Source of the DNA: Rhodococcus sp. IEGM 1381
Lineage (GTDB): Bacteria > Actinomycetota > Actinomycetes > Mycobacteriales > Mycobacteriaceae
Direction: 5' to 3'
Assembly: GCF_030056795.1 (NCBI RefSeq)
Contig: NZ_JASHKQ010000003.1
Span: 233,627-297,626 of the forward strand
Length of the DNA stretch: 64,000 nucleotides
Shown here: in pieces, positions 1 through 8,221 of the stretch
How the letters are laid out: each line of letters opens with the position of its first letter
Numbering within the stretch: position 1 is the first letter of the stretch
The notes under the pieces: model-generated
The model's database searches: none
Seen by the model: the letters and a program-made list of their open reading frames with translations, nothing else
Told to the model about the DNA's origin: nothing
Position numbers and translations under genes: made by a program

Positions 1-257
1 TCGGCACTGAGCACCTTGACGGCGCTACCGAGCCTGATGTTCTCGGTTCGTGCAGCCGCGGCGGCCAGGATGATCGACGGGGCCGAGTCGTAGTACTCAC
101 TGCGGTGATGCTCGCCGATGCCGAACGAGTAGAGCCCTACCTGATCGGCGAGTGCGATCTCCTCGAGCAGGTGACTCATCCGCTCCTCTGGAGCGATCAC
201 CCGACCGTCGGTCGGATCGGTCACGGAAGAGACGAAACTGTCTACGCCCAGATGCAC
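1..257 (-). CDS. LLM-class flavin-dependent oxidoreductase, N-terminal part
   Basis: Only the first 85 residues are in the window; the rest lies beyond the left edge. Read on the minus strand, the protein starts HLGVDSF and contains GIGEHHRSEYYDSAP followed by an AAAAARTENIRLGSAV stretch. This is the typical first barrel strands of bacterial luciferase-like monooxygenases using FMN or F420. The GTG start at 257 is preceded by AAAGG seven bases upstream, and an in-frame TGA lies a little further upstream, so the start is well fixed. The substrate cannot be told from this part. Confidence 0.85.
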   Translation of the reverse strand, partial: MHLGVDSFVSSVTDPTDGRVIAPEERMSHLLEEIALADQVGLYSFGIGEHHRSEYYDSAPSIILAAAAARTENIRLGSAVKVLSA

Positions 258-340
258 GGTGGGACCTTTCGATTCGGGATGGTCGACTCCATCAGCATCG
301 GTGAAACTTCAATTATTCCGGGTGAGACGAGCAGGGGCTT

Positions 341-550
341 CTATTCTCCCCAGCGTTTCAACTCGTCCCCCGCGAAGTACATCTGTTGACCTCCGCCGAA
401 GCGAACCAACAGTTGATGCTTCTCCTCGTAGAACCAGATCACGGTTCCGTAGACACCACTCATGGGCCCACTCAGCGGTGTGACACCGTCGCCTATCCCG
501 AATCCGTCCATTCCTGCACCGTACCGATCGAGGGTGCCGAAATCGGACAC
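341..550 (-). CDS. small hypothetical protein
   Basis: A 69-residue protein with balanced composition: a glycine-rich start, then GTVIWFYEEKHQLLVRF and a charged end (GDELKRWGE). The alternating hydrophobic and polar residues suggest a small beta-barrel fold. No known family is recognised. It lies just upstream of the cut oxidoreductase on the same strand, separated by 83 bases. Codon use looks like that of a real gene, with G or C at most third positions. Confidence 0.6.
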   Translation of the reverse strand: MSDFGTLDRYGAGMDGFGIGDGVTPLSGPMSGVYGTVIWFYEEKHQLLVRFGGGQQMYFAGDELKRWGE

Positions 551-573
551 CCAACGAACACTCGCCGCTGGGC

Positions 574-690
574 TTATTGCCGTCCGCGTTTGCGTGCGCG
601 CCGTTCATCCAGCTTTCGCTTGCCGTAGCCCCATGTGATGCGACCGAGACCCTCGAAGAGTCGGCTGGACAGACTCCTGCGGCCGCTCAT
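574..690 (-). CDS. very small basic hypothetical protein
   Basis: A possible 38-residue protein starting MSGRRSLSSR and ending in a lysine/arginine-rich tail (KRKLDERRARKRGRQ). The frame stays open further upstream, but the upstream part does not look coding. A weak GAGG lies 10 bases before this ATG. Nothing is recognised; it may be noncoding. Confidence 0.3.
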   Translation of the reverse strand: MSGRRSLSSRLFEGLGRITWGYGKRKLDERRARKRGRQ

Positions 691-865
691 ACCGTGGCCT
701 CGTTTCCAGTGGTGATCATGTTGTGTCGGTCCCTTTCTCGAAAGCAGCACGTCTATCCGGTACGCCATGTACCTGGTAGCTGCGCCGAGTAAGTCGAACC
801 GAGAACGAGCAAGCACACATCGACTGCGTGTGATCTACATCACCGACTACGTGCTGGGTATCGAA

Positions 866-2086
866 TTATGCCTGCGCGACAAGTCGATCGATCCACCCGA
901 TCACCTCGGGGTAGGCAACGGCATTGGCGGCCGGATGGTCGAATGCCGGGACCAGATCGGTTCCGAAGTCCAACTCACGCACAGTGATATCCGTGGCACC
1001 AGCGGCACGCCAGCGCTGTGCCAGGAGCCGGCTCTGCTCGATTCCTACGGAGCGGTCGTTGATGCCCTGCACGATCATCACGGGCAGGTCGGGTGCGGTG
1101 AACCCGATGGTGTTCGCCGCGGTCAGTGGCCCCAACACCGGCCCCGTCATCAGTGCGCTCAGCGTCGCGCCGTCGGCAGTCAAGTCCTCGGACCGCAATG
1201 ATCCGTACGCGAGCGCGTCGGTGTTGCAGAAATCCAGTGCCGCATCCAGAGCCACCCGACCGCGTTCGTTGAAGAGGGCACGGATCTCGTCGGCGCGGTC
1301 GGGATGCGCTCCGATCAGGCCATCGATCGAGTACAGCATTGTTGCGGCCCACTCGGTTCCATCCTGGCCTTCGACACGCAGCACAGGATCGGTCGGTGCG
1401 GCACCGACGAAAGCACCGACCACGGACAGGTCGGGCGCGTAGGTGGAGGCGAGTTCTGCGGCGGCGGCCGAGGCAACGCCGCCCGCCGAGTATCCGTAGA
1501 GCACGACGGGCGCGTCGGTCTCACGTGCCGCGGCCCGGGCCGAGTCCAACAGGGCACGGGCGCTGGCGACCCGGCCCAGAAACTCATAGTCGCCAGGGGT
1601 TCCGAGCCCTTGGTAGTCCGTTGTGACCACCTGGTATCCCTGCGCCAACAACGGCAGCAGCGCCGGCATCGTCGTGGTCAGTCCCAGCTCGGACGAACCC
1701 GAGCAGCGGTCGGCGATCCCGTAACTGCCCGGCGCATAAGCGATCACAGGCCTGGGCCCGGGCCCCGACCACGCACGGGTGGGTGTGATCAGAAGCCCCG
1801 ACACCGCCACCGCACGATCACGAGGGTCCGCTGATCGGTACAGAATGCGCTCGGTGTGCGACCCCAGTAGGTCGAGCTGCGGCACAGGCTCTCGACGCAC
1901 GATGGCCCCGGGCTCGAAGGCCTCGAGGTCGGCGACGGGAGCACCGTAGAAATCGGCACTACCTGGTGCCGCCGAGACGGGTGCGGCCCACAGAACGAGG
2001 GACCCGACAAAGACGGAGAGCGCAAAGGTGACGGAAAGGAGTCTCATCTCGCGAGCAAGTATGCGGTCCCGAGTAATGATCCGCAT
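866..2086 (-). CDS. secreted lipase, LIP family
   Basis: An alpha/beta hydrolase exported by a Sec signal peptide. A hydrophobic core (LLSVTFALSVFVGSLVLWA) followed by PVSAAPGS gives a likely signal peptidase site near residue 40. The nucleophile elbow is GYSAGG, an oxyanion-type segment YAPGSYGIADRC lies before it, and a late FDHPAAN supplies the likely catalytic histidine. Length (406 residues) fits the actinobacterial secretory lipases (PF03583 type) that hydrolyse acylglycerol esters outside the cell. A second ATG at 2047 (MRLLSV) gives a more usual signal peptide and may be the true start; neither start has a strong ribosome site. Confidence 0.85.
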   Translation of the reverse strand: MRIITRDRILAREMRLLSVTFALSVFVGSLVLWAAPVSAAPGSADFYGAPVADLEAFEPGAIVRREPVPQLDLLGSHTERILYRSADPRDRAVAVSGLLITPTRAWSGPGPRPVIAYAPGSYGIADRCSGSSELGLTTTMPALLPLLAQGYQVVTTDYQGLGTPGDYEFLGRVASARALLDSARAAARETDAPVVLYGYSAGGVASAAAAELASTYAPDLSVVGAFVGAAPTDPVLRVEGQDGTEWAATMLYSIDGLIGAHPDRADEIRALFNERGRVALDAALDFCNTDALAYGSLRSEDLTADGATLSALMTGPVLGPLTAANTIGFTAPDLPVMIVQGINDRSVGIEQSRLLAQRWRAAGATDITVRELDFGTDLVPAFDHPAANAVAYPEVIGWIDRLVAQA

Positions 2087-2107
2087 TCGCTGTTCGCCGT
2101 TTTTCCG

Positions 2108-2440
2108 CTACTTCCCCGGCTTGATCCATGTCGGGACAAGGGTGCGTACCTGTGGTGCGCCGGCCAACAGCGGTGCCACTTCACGTTCGTACGCCCGATA
2201 GGCGGGATGCTGGAGAAATGTGACCGCATCCTCGGCGGTGCGGTAGTGCTGAAACGCAAAGATGCGATCGGGATCGTCGGAATCGAGACAGTAGTAGTAA
2301 GCGAGATGCCCGGGATTGTGGAGCACGGCCGGTGCCATGTGCTTTTCCCACAGGACTCGGACGGCGTCGCGTTGGTTCGGCAAGGTCGTGTGCGAGACGA
2401 CGACGGTGACGCCGGAGCCAGCCTCGGGTTCGGTCGACAT
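2108..2440 (-). CDS. antibiotic biosynthesis monooxygenase (ABM) domain protein
   Basis: A 110-residue protein with the ferredoxin-like ABM fold pattern: VTVVVSHTTLPNQRDAV, then a helix, then HLAYYYCLDSDDPDRIFAF and YRTAEDAVTFLQHPAYRAY. Members are heme-free oxygenases or small dimeric proteins that oxidise quinone-like or polyketide substrates; the substrate here is unknown. The frame is open to 2608, but the ATG at 2440 is preceded by AAAGGA at ideal spacing, so the shorter start is used. Neighbours give no functional hint. Confidence 0.8.
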   Translation of the reverse strand: MSTEPEAGSGVTVVVSHTTLPNQRDAVRVLWEKHMAPAVLHNPGHLAYYYCLDSDDPDRIFAFQHYRTAEDAVTFLQHPAYRAYEREVAPLLAGAPQVRTLVPTWIKPGK

Positions 2441-2558
2441 GGTGGTTCCTTTCGGCTGACGCATGCGATGCCCGCGATCATGCACCATGGGTCGGACATT
2501 CGACGGTGGTGCGTTGGTACCAGGAGCCGGATTTGTCCGGCCTGTAGTGTCGCCGATC

Positions 2559-3035
2559 ATGATCAAGAGAGCTGTGGCGAGATTGGCGGTCGTCGCGGGT
2601 GCGGCCATCGCGTCGACGATCTGCGTTCCGGCGCTTGCACATGCGCACCACGCAGAATTGACGCCTCTCCCGGTGGCTTACTCACTGGGAGAGAACTTCT
2701 CGGTACCGTGCAGTGGACAATTGACAGGAACCGTCCACACACCGCACGACGGGCCGGGGCAGGTGACGGTGTCCGTATCGTGGCTGCCCTTCTTCACCGG
2801 CCAGTGTCACAACGCAATATTCGTGAACTACTGGCCGGCCGCCGAAGAGAACGGGCAGGGAAGCGGCAATCGATTGATTCTGTTGCCCTTCACTTCTCGG
2901 GCGTTCGAGCCGCTGACAGGAGACATCACCTTTCCGATGCCATCGGGTGGGGGTTCGATGACTGTCGCACCCAACGCGGTCAGCACGACATACCTCGATC
3001 CGTTGGCAAACACGGTGCGGTTCGCCGTTGCGTGA
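2559..3035 (+). CDS. secreted hypothetical protein
   Basis: A 158-residue exported protein. The N-terminus MIKRAVARLAVVAGAAIAST followed by VPALAHA is a Sec signal peptide cleaved near residue 29. The mature part has two cysteines (PCSGQL and GQCHN), which could form a disulfide, and ends in a hydrophobic beta-rich segment. The frame is open from 2463, but the start at 2559 fits the signal peptide best. No family is recognised. Confidence 0.7.
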   Translation: MIKRAVARLAVVAGAAIASTICVPALAHAHHAELTPLPVAYSLGENFSVPCSGQLTGTVHTPHDGPGQVTVSVSWLPFFTGQCHNAIFVNYWPAAEENGQGSGNRLILLPFTSRAFEPLTGDITFPMPSGGGSMTVAPNAVSTTYLDPLANTVRFAVA

Positions 3036-3068
3036 CATACGCGCATCGGAGTCGACGCTCGCGATTCG

Positions 3069-4145
3069 GTGGTTACGGCCGTGATGTGGTCTACATGGCG
3101 ACTGAACCGGACAGCTCTGCTGATCTCACTGAGCGCCATCGCGATCCTCATCACGGCAACCTTGACGGCAGGGTTGTACGTTCCACGCTATCCGCAAATA
3201 TCGTGGTCGTTCTCGAGAATGTGTTCTCGATGGAACGATGTCGGGCCGTGCAGACCGGAGACCGCACTGACCTTGTCGACACTGTGCGCACTGCTTCTAC
3301 CGTTGCTGCTCGGGATGTTCGTCGGAATCCCCGCATTCGCCCGTGAAGTGGACGCACGTAACCATGTATTGGCACTGACCCAGTCCACCAGTCGAATCCA
3401 GTGGTACCTCGCGCCCGTCATTGTTGTCTTCCTACCCATCTCGGCGGCCATGACGTGTCTCGGCTTGGCACTGCATTGGGCCACGGGCCTGTCTCGAAAT
3501 TCCTCGAGCGCCCTATACGGACCGTCCGTCAGTTTCTCGTGGTTCGACTTCCCTCACTTCGAAACGGCCGGCGTCGTTCTGGGTGCTTACACGTTGCTGA
3601 TGCTGCTCGTCGGCAGCACCTTGGTGCTGATGTTCCGCAGCGGAGTCATGTCCATACTCGCCACCCTCTTCATCTTTCTCTTCATCGTTCCGGTGGCGTT
3701 CACGTGGATCGCACGCGAGCACTACGGATCGCCCACCGTCGAAAGTGAGCCGATCAACGGCTTGTATCGCGAATCGGAATATCCCCCGAACCCCTACTAC
3801 ACCACCGATGGAACGTGGGTCGTTCACGCCGGGTATGTCGACAGCAGCGGGGCGGGTGTCAGACCTCGAACAGATCGTTGCCATCAGCCGTACCCGGACG
3901 ACTACTGGGATCCACGTGCCTGGGAGACGGACGAAGAGCGTTCGGAGCGCACTCGACTCGAAACCCTGGATCGCGCGGCACGATTCGACGACTGTCTACG
4001 CGACCAAGGCGTCGACCGCTTCGACATCCGCTACTACACCGAGGACAAATTCTGGCGTTTCCAAGCCATCGAAACCGGCCTCATGCTCACATTCGCCCTC
4101 GTTGCAGGTGGGGTGGGAATGTGGAGGGCCCGGCGACTCACCTGA
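3069..4145 (+). CDS. ABC-2-type permease-like membrane protein
   Basis: A 358-residue integral membrane protein. The start MWSTWRLNRTALLISL resembles the WLTWRQHR opening of actinobacterial ABC-2 permeases. Five to six hydrophobic segments follow (residues about 17-37, 77-95, 113-132, 167-188, 195-210 and 330-350), with a long polar loop near residues 215-325. These proteins normally work with a separate ATPase subunit; none is encoded next to it, so it is orphaned or uses a partner elsewhere. The GTG at 3069 or the ATG at 3084 could be the start. Substrate unknown. Confidence 0.65.
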   Translation: MVTAVMWSTWRLNRTALLISLSAIAILITATLTAGLYVPRYPQISWSFSRMCSRWNDVGPCRPETALTLSTLCALLLPLLLGMFVGIPAFAREVDARNHVLALTQSTSRIQWYLAPVIVVFLPISAAMTCLGLALHWATGLSRNSSSALYGPSVSFSWFDFPHFETAGVVLGAYTLLMLLVGSTLVLMFRSGVMSILATLFIFLFIVPVAFTWIAREHYGSPTVESEPINGLYRESEYPPNPYYTTDGTWVVHAGYVDSSGAGVRPRTDRCHQPYPDDYWDPRAWETDEERSERTRLETLDRAARFDDCLRDQGVDRFDIRYYTEDKFWRFQAIETGLMLTFALVAGGVGMWRARRLT

Positions 4146-4222
4146 GAACCACTGTCGAACGCTAGAGCCGGAAATGGACTTGCGCAGCACATGACAATTG
4201 TCTGCAAGAGTTCTCGACGAGC

Positions 4223-5302
4223 GTGAAAACCACCGACCTCGACGCGGAGGTAGGCGTAGAAAGATCGGACACGACATTGGACTACGCGACGCTTGTTCTG
4301 GCGTCCCCGCGGGGACGCTTTTTCTGCGCGAATCTCGGGTACCTGTGCAGCGCGGACGAACGCGCTGCGAATCCGTACCGTCCGTACACACTCGCGGACG
4401 CCGTCGAAGTGCTGCAGGGTGTCGATGTTGCTGCGCTCGCCGAGCTATCGGAATCGGAGGTTCTCGACCCTTTGGGATTTGCAACGGACTGGGCACGCTA
4501 CTGGCAGCCGCCCGACGAGGAAGATATCTGGTTGGCCACACCGCAAGCTGTTGCGGCACTGCGACCGATAGCGTCTGCGATGTGGGCATCCGCTGCCACT
4601 CAGTGGTGGTCCGACGGGGTCGATACCAGCTGCCAGCGCATGGTGGCGCATCCATACAGTGCCGATGAGTTCCCCGAATCGGCCCTTCCCTACAGAAGCG
4701 AAAGTGCCGGGCTCGACCTGTGGCGTGCCCACGTCCTCGAAGATGAAGAGCGCTATCGCGCGTGGCGAATCGAGCGCCCGGACAATCGAATAGGCGGAGA
4801 ATGGTGGTCAATTCCCTCGCCGAGCTCAGCTCTGGAGACCACCCGCGCGCGTGAGCGCCTGGGGGCGTTGGAGTTACTGTTGGAGGAGGATTCGTCCGGC
4901 TGCGGTGAAGCACGCGTGTGGCCGGTGACCGTCCGAGGCAACCCTCGTGTGTACGAGATCAGGACCCCCGCCGACTGGGCTCGCCTGGTCGATACGTACC
5001 CGTTGGCGGTGCCGGAGTCCAAGCGTTCGGATTGGTTCGAGACAACGGGTGAATATCGCGACTGGTTCATTCCCGATTGGGTGGCGGTGGCCAACGACTT
5101 CGACGCCGTACACCTCACCATGCTCGGCTACCTGACGACACCAGGAATCGTAATACCGCTGACCCACAACAGGGGTGCGACGGTATTGGCCGGTTGGAAT
5201 CCGGACACGACGTGGTGGTTGAACACTGATTGCGTCTATGCCGAAGACGAACCTGTTCTATGGCGACGGGACGACGAACACTGGACCACAGCACCGAGTT
5301 GA
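4223..5302 (+). CDS. hypothetical protein
   Basis: A 359-residue soluble protein, rich in tryptophan, with no signal peptide or membrane segment. The GTG start at 4223 is the only reasonable one. The middle (ATPQAVAALRPIASAMWASAATQWW) looks helical, and the C-terminal half has SGCGEARVWPVTVRGNPRVYEI and a WFIPDWVAVANDFDAVHLT segment. I do not recognise the family. Codon use is normal for the host, which argues that it is a real gene. Confidence 0.65.
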   Translation: MKTTDLDAEVGVERSDTTLDYATLVLASPRGRFFCANLGYLCSADERAANPYRPYTLADAVEVLQGVDVAALAELSESEVLDPLGFATDWARYWQPPDEEDIWLATPQAVAALRPIASAMWASAATQWWSDGVDTSCQRMVAHPYSADEFPESALPYRSESAGLDLWRAHVLEDEERYRAWRIERPDNRIGGEWWSIPSPSSALETTRARERLGALELLLEEDSSGCGEARVWPVTVRGNPRVYEIRTPADWARLVDTYPLAVPESKRSDWFETTGEYRDWFIPDWVAVANDFDAVHLTMLGYLTTPGIVIPLTHNRGATVLAGWNPDTTWWLNTDCVYAEDEPVLWRRDDEHWTTAPS

Positions 5303-5429
5303 AGTGGGCGACTTTCATTGCTGGGTGTGCCCAGTCATGCCCACGATCACTACTCGGATATCGGGCCGCGTCTCCGCTTCGTCGCTACACCGCCAGTGCC
5401 ACGTCGTCGAACCGGCATCGGAACGCCGA

Positions 5430-5912
5430 TCACCGGCGCTTTGGAACGGCTTCAGTGAGTTGGTTCGAGTGCGGATCCACTCGGTAGATTCGCTCGACCG
5501 GTCTACGACCGTCTGTCATGATCCAGTCTGCCGGACGCGTGTCGACCAGCGTCCAGCCGGTGCGTTCGTACAGTTCGATCGCCTTGCTGGAGCGCTCGAT
5601 GACGTCGAGCATCGACGCACCTCCAATTCGCGCCTGCCGCAACAGCGAATCTCCGACGAGCGAGCCCCGGTATCCCGGTCGCACGAAGAGTCGGGACACC
5701 CAGAGGACACCGGACTTGTCGACGATGACGACGTGTCCGACGATGCAATTCTCATGCTCGGCAACCCACGCGGCCGCCATGTTCTCGGGCGTCAACCAGC
5801 CAGCCGGATCTGGTGGCCAACGATGCGGATAGTCGTCGGATTCGTGGACCTCGCTCAGCGCCTCGACACACCGCGGCAAGTAAACTGCATTCCTCGGTCG
5901 TACGAGCGCCAT
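5430..5912 (-). CDS. GNAT-family N-acetyltransferase
   Basis: An acetyl-CoA-dependent transferase of about 160 residues. The fold markers are present in order: AAAWVAEHENCIVGHVVIV (strands 2-3), VSRLFVRPGYRGSLVGDSLL (strand 4 plus the acetyl-CoA binding loop, RGSLVG in place of the usual RGxGxG) and AIELYERTGWTLV (strand 6/7). The substrate is unknown. The frame is open to 5978; starts at 5936 or 5912 avoid overlapping the next gene. The end is convergent with the hypothetical gene before it. Confidence 0.8.
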   Translation of the reverse strand: MALVRPRNAVYLPRCVEALSEVHESDDYPHRWPPDPAGWLTPENMAAAWVAEHENCIVGHVVIVDKSGVLWVSRLFVRPGYRGSLVGDSLLRQARIGGASMLDVIERSSKAIELYERTGWTLVDTRPADWIMTDGRRPVERIYRVDPHSNQLTEAVPKRR

Positions 5913-5949
5913 CGATCGAGTGTCCCGCAACGACATTCGTCGACGCTGA

Positions 5950-6723
5950 TCAGGTCTCGGACACCAGCGATCGCGCACTCCAGTTCTGCGGCCATGGTGC
6001 AGCGGTGAATGACGTGGACCGGTCGAGGTTTTGGACGGTTCCGCTCTGACAGTGGAACGATGTGCGGCACGAATAGTGCTCGAACGAAGCAGCCACGGCG
6101 AGTGATCCGTCGACGACGGAAAGGATCCACGTGTCGATTTCTTCGATCAATGCTGCGGATCCGCTGTCGCATCCGTCGCATGCGCAGTCCGGAATAGACG
6201 CCAGGCTGACCGCTGGGTCGCCGGCGGCTATCGAGATGTTGACAGGGTGCTCTGTCGTGGACGGTTGGTGCGTGGTCAATACCAATGGAACGGCGCCGTC
6301 AGCTAGCGGTGCGAGCACCACATCCGCTCCCCCGCACTCGAGCGGGCGAAGTGCCCAGTCCAAGTCGGAAGTAACGGTGGCCCAACCCCGTTCGAGTAGC
6401 ACCGACACCCATGCCTGCGCACGGATCGCGACGAGCAAGAACCTGCTCGGATCGGGGCAGCGTCCGAATTCCGACTCGTCCACGTACGTGCCATCCGCGT
6501 GCGGGTTCGGCCAAACGCCAGAGTCCCCACCTTCGGCCACAAACTCAGCGTCCACTTCTGCGAGCAAAACGCAAATTTCGGGCGAGAGTAACGACGAGTT
6601 CTCTCCCCAACCGGATTCGATCACACCATGGATGTCGTCGTTGTATCGGACCCACCAGGGCTCTTCGAGTTCTGAGGCCACTCGACTCCCATTCGTTTCG
6701 AAGAGATGAGCGCAGACATGCAT
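5950..6723 (-). CDS. DUF6226-like protein
   Basis: A 257-residue soluble protein of unknown function. The hallmark is PDCACDGCDSGSAALIEEID near residue 180, a cysteine-rich stretch typical of the actinobacterial DUF6226 group. Also typical are GVWPNPHADGTYVDE and SRFLLVAIRAQAWVSVLLE in the first half. The C-terminal 60 residues after it are less conserved. It lies just upstream of the GNAT gene on the same strand and may be co-transcribed. Confidence 0.65.
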   Translation of the reverse strand: MHVCAHLFETNGSRVASELEEPWWVRYNDDIHGVIESGWGENSSLLSPEICVLLAEVDAEFVAEGGDSGVWPNPHADGTYVDESEFGRCPDPSRFLLVAIRAQAWVSVLLERGWATVTSDLDWALRPLECGGADVVLAPLADGAVPLVLTTHQPSTTEHPVNISIAAGDPAVSLASIPDCACDGCDSGSAALIEEIDTWILSVVDGSLAVAASFEHYSCRTSFHCQSGTVQNLDRSTSFTAAPWPQNWSARSLVSET

Positions 6724-6791
6724 CCCGGAGGTACCGGAATACGGGATCTTTCTGGGTAGAAACTATCGTCCGGGGAAGGCACGTGAGGACG

Positions 6792-7052
6792 TTACGACAC
6801 CGAATTCATCGTGATCTCCCAGTAGGTACCACCCCCGAAGATGTAGACGATCCTCGCGAACATCACGCTCAGCGGTTCAGTGTCCGGATCGGCCCGCGCA
6901 CGATGATACGAACGGCGCAATTCGGTGAGCTTGATCGCATCCCACGCCAGTCCCCGACTCGACTCGGACAACCGCTGATCGAAAAAACCCCTGTGCCAGT
7001 GCGTCGTCCGATCGTCCTGACAGCCCGTTGGGGTATAAAATGCGAAAGCCAT
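6792..7052 (-). CDS. small hypothetical protein
   Basis: A possible 86-residue protein starting MAFAFYTPTG and ending GGGTYWEITMNSVS, with a helical middle (GLAWDAIKLTELRRSYHRA). Its ATG shares the CCATGG palindrome with the ATG of the divergent gene at 7051, so the two start codons overlap on opposite strands. The frame stays open to 7211, but that part is antisense to the neighbour. No family recognised. Confidence 0.4.
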   Translation of the reverse strand: MAFAFYTPTGCQDDRTTHWHRGFFDQRLSESSRGLAWDAIKLTELRRSYHRARADPDTEPLSVMFARIVYIFGGGTYWEITMNSVS

Positions 7053-7530
7053 GGACGACGCATTGACCGAGATCGGGATGAGTGCACACGACGCACGCTT
7101 CCACATGCTCCTCAACTCGTCGGTGTGTGGGTTCATGGTGATCTTTCTTGTTGTCAACCGGACGTGGACATGGGTTCCCACCTGGATGCTTGTTTTCTTC
7201 GTCGTCGTCATCGCGGGTTCGCTGTGGCAGGTGTTCAGGGCGCCGTTCGAGAGAACAGCGGTCTACCCGGACCGGTTGGAAACCCGTCGTCGAAGCGGAG
7301 TGGTTGCAGTACTTGCCCGCGAGGAAATCGAGTCGTTCCGCACCAAGGGAGGCGGGGATGATGGGCCGTCCATTACGGCGGTCGGGGTCGACGGGAAAAA
7401 GACGAAACTGTTGGGCACAGATCGCGTGAAAACCACCGGGTGGGCGAACATGTTCCGCAGTCGCAGACGCGATGCTCAGGACCTCGAGATCCAATTGGAG
7501 AACTGGAAGCTGTACGGCAGCTGGGAGTAG
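7051..7530 (+). CDS. membrane protein with PH-like domain
   Basis: A 159-residue protein with two adjacent membrane helices (CGFMVIFLVVNRTW and PTWMLVFFVVVIAGSLW, residues about 25-60) and a cytoplasmic C-terminal half made of beta strands (ERTAVYPDRLETRRRSGVV, EEIESFRTKGG). This layout is that of small bacterial PH-domain membrane proteins. Function unknown. A TATAAAA sequence lies 17 bases before the ATG. Confidence 0.6.
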   Translation: MDDALTEIGMSAHDARFHMLLNSSVCGFMVIFLVVNRTWTWVPTWMLVFFVVVIAGSLWQVFRAPFERTAVYPDRLETRRRSGVVAVLAREEIESFRTKGGGDDGPSITAVGVDGKKTKLLGTDRVKTTGWANMFRSRRRDAQDLEIQLENWKLYGSWE

Positions 7531-7615
7531 CGAACCCGGCAGTCCTTTCCCCAGGCGGGCACGGTTCGGCATCGGCGTGGTCGACGGCGGCGGTGATCGC
7601 CGCGCTGGGCACGCC

Positions 7616-7860
7616 GACTACGTCCCCAACCCCACGTCCGGGACGGTCTCGGTCATCGCCACCGCGACCAACGCCGTCGAATCAACAGTGTCTGCCGGGA
7701 AGAACCCCGTTCTGACAACAGTGCTCGATGGCACCGTCTACGTGACCAACGCAGGACCGGGCACTGTGTCTGCGGTCGATTCCGCCACCGACACTGCCAC
7801 CGCCTACGTCATCAACGGTGACGACGCCTCGGTCAGCATGCTGACCACTGCCGCGCAGCC
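7616..7860 (+). pseudogene. remnant of a YVTN beta-propeller repeat protein
   Basis: One frame here reads as two or so YVTN-type repeat blades: SGTVSVIATATNAVESTVSA, then DGTVYVTNAGPGTVSAVDSA and TDTATAYV. Such proteins are secreted seven-bladed propellers of 300 or more residues with a signal peptide. Here no signal peptide, no start and no further blades are present, and the frame runs into unrelated sequence at both ends. It is therefore a fragment. Confidence 0.65.
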
Positions 7861-7881
7861 ATCCATTGGGATCATGTGCAC

Positions 7882-7906
7882 ACCGTCAATCAGGTTTGAC
7901 GGTTTT
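7882..7906 (+). terminator. Rho-independent terminator-like hairpin
   Basis: An 8-bp perfect stem (ACCGTCAA / TTGACGGT) with a 6-base loop and a following TTT run, just after the YVTN remnant. It may be the original terminator of that lost gene. Confidence 0.6.
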
Positions 7907-8221
7907 CGGCGCGTAGGGTCAGACGGGAGATGGCTGTTCGAATTGCCCAGACAAATTTCATGTCGACGCACATCGCCGAGAGCCGCGGCTGTTCGATGCC
8001 AGTCCGACACGCTTGTCACTAGACGCTCACTGAAACCATCACCGATTGTCGCCGGATGCGACGCACCCCCAAGGTCGCCCAACAGTGTAGTGCGCTTTGC
8101 AACTGCGGACATCGAGGCTGTGGATTTTCGTAGTCGACGAGCGAAACATACCCGATCGAGGAATGCATGCGGCTGGTTGAACCGATGCACCCACGACAGG
8201 GCTTCCCGTTCGACCTCGGCC
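7907..8221. other. intergenic region without a supported gene
   Basis: About 315 bases between the hairpin and the WYL regulator gene. Frames are open on both strands, but none gives a recognisable or well-composed protein. Confidence 0.5.

Noticed and set aside
7804..8190. 128-codon minus-strand frame
   Set aside because: Overlaps the YVTN remnant and the terminator hairpin; composition not protein-like and no ribosome site.
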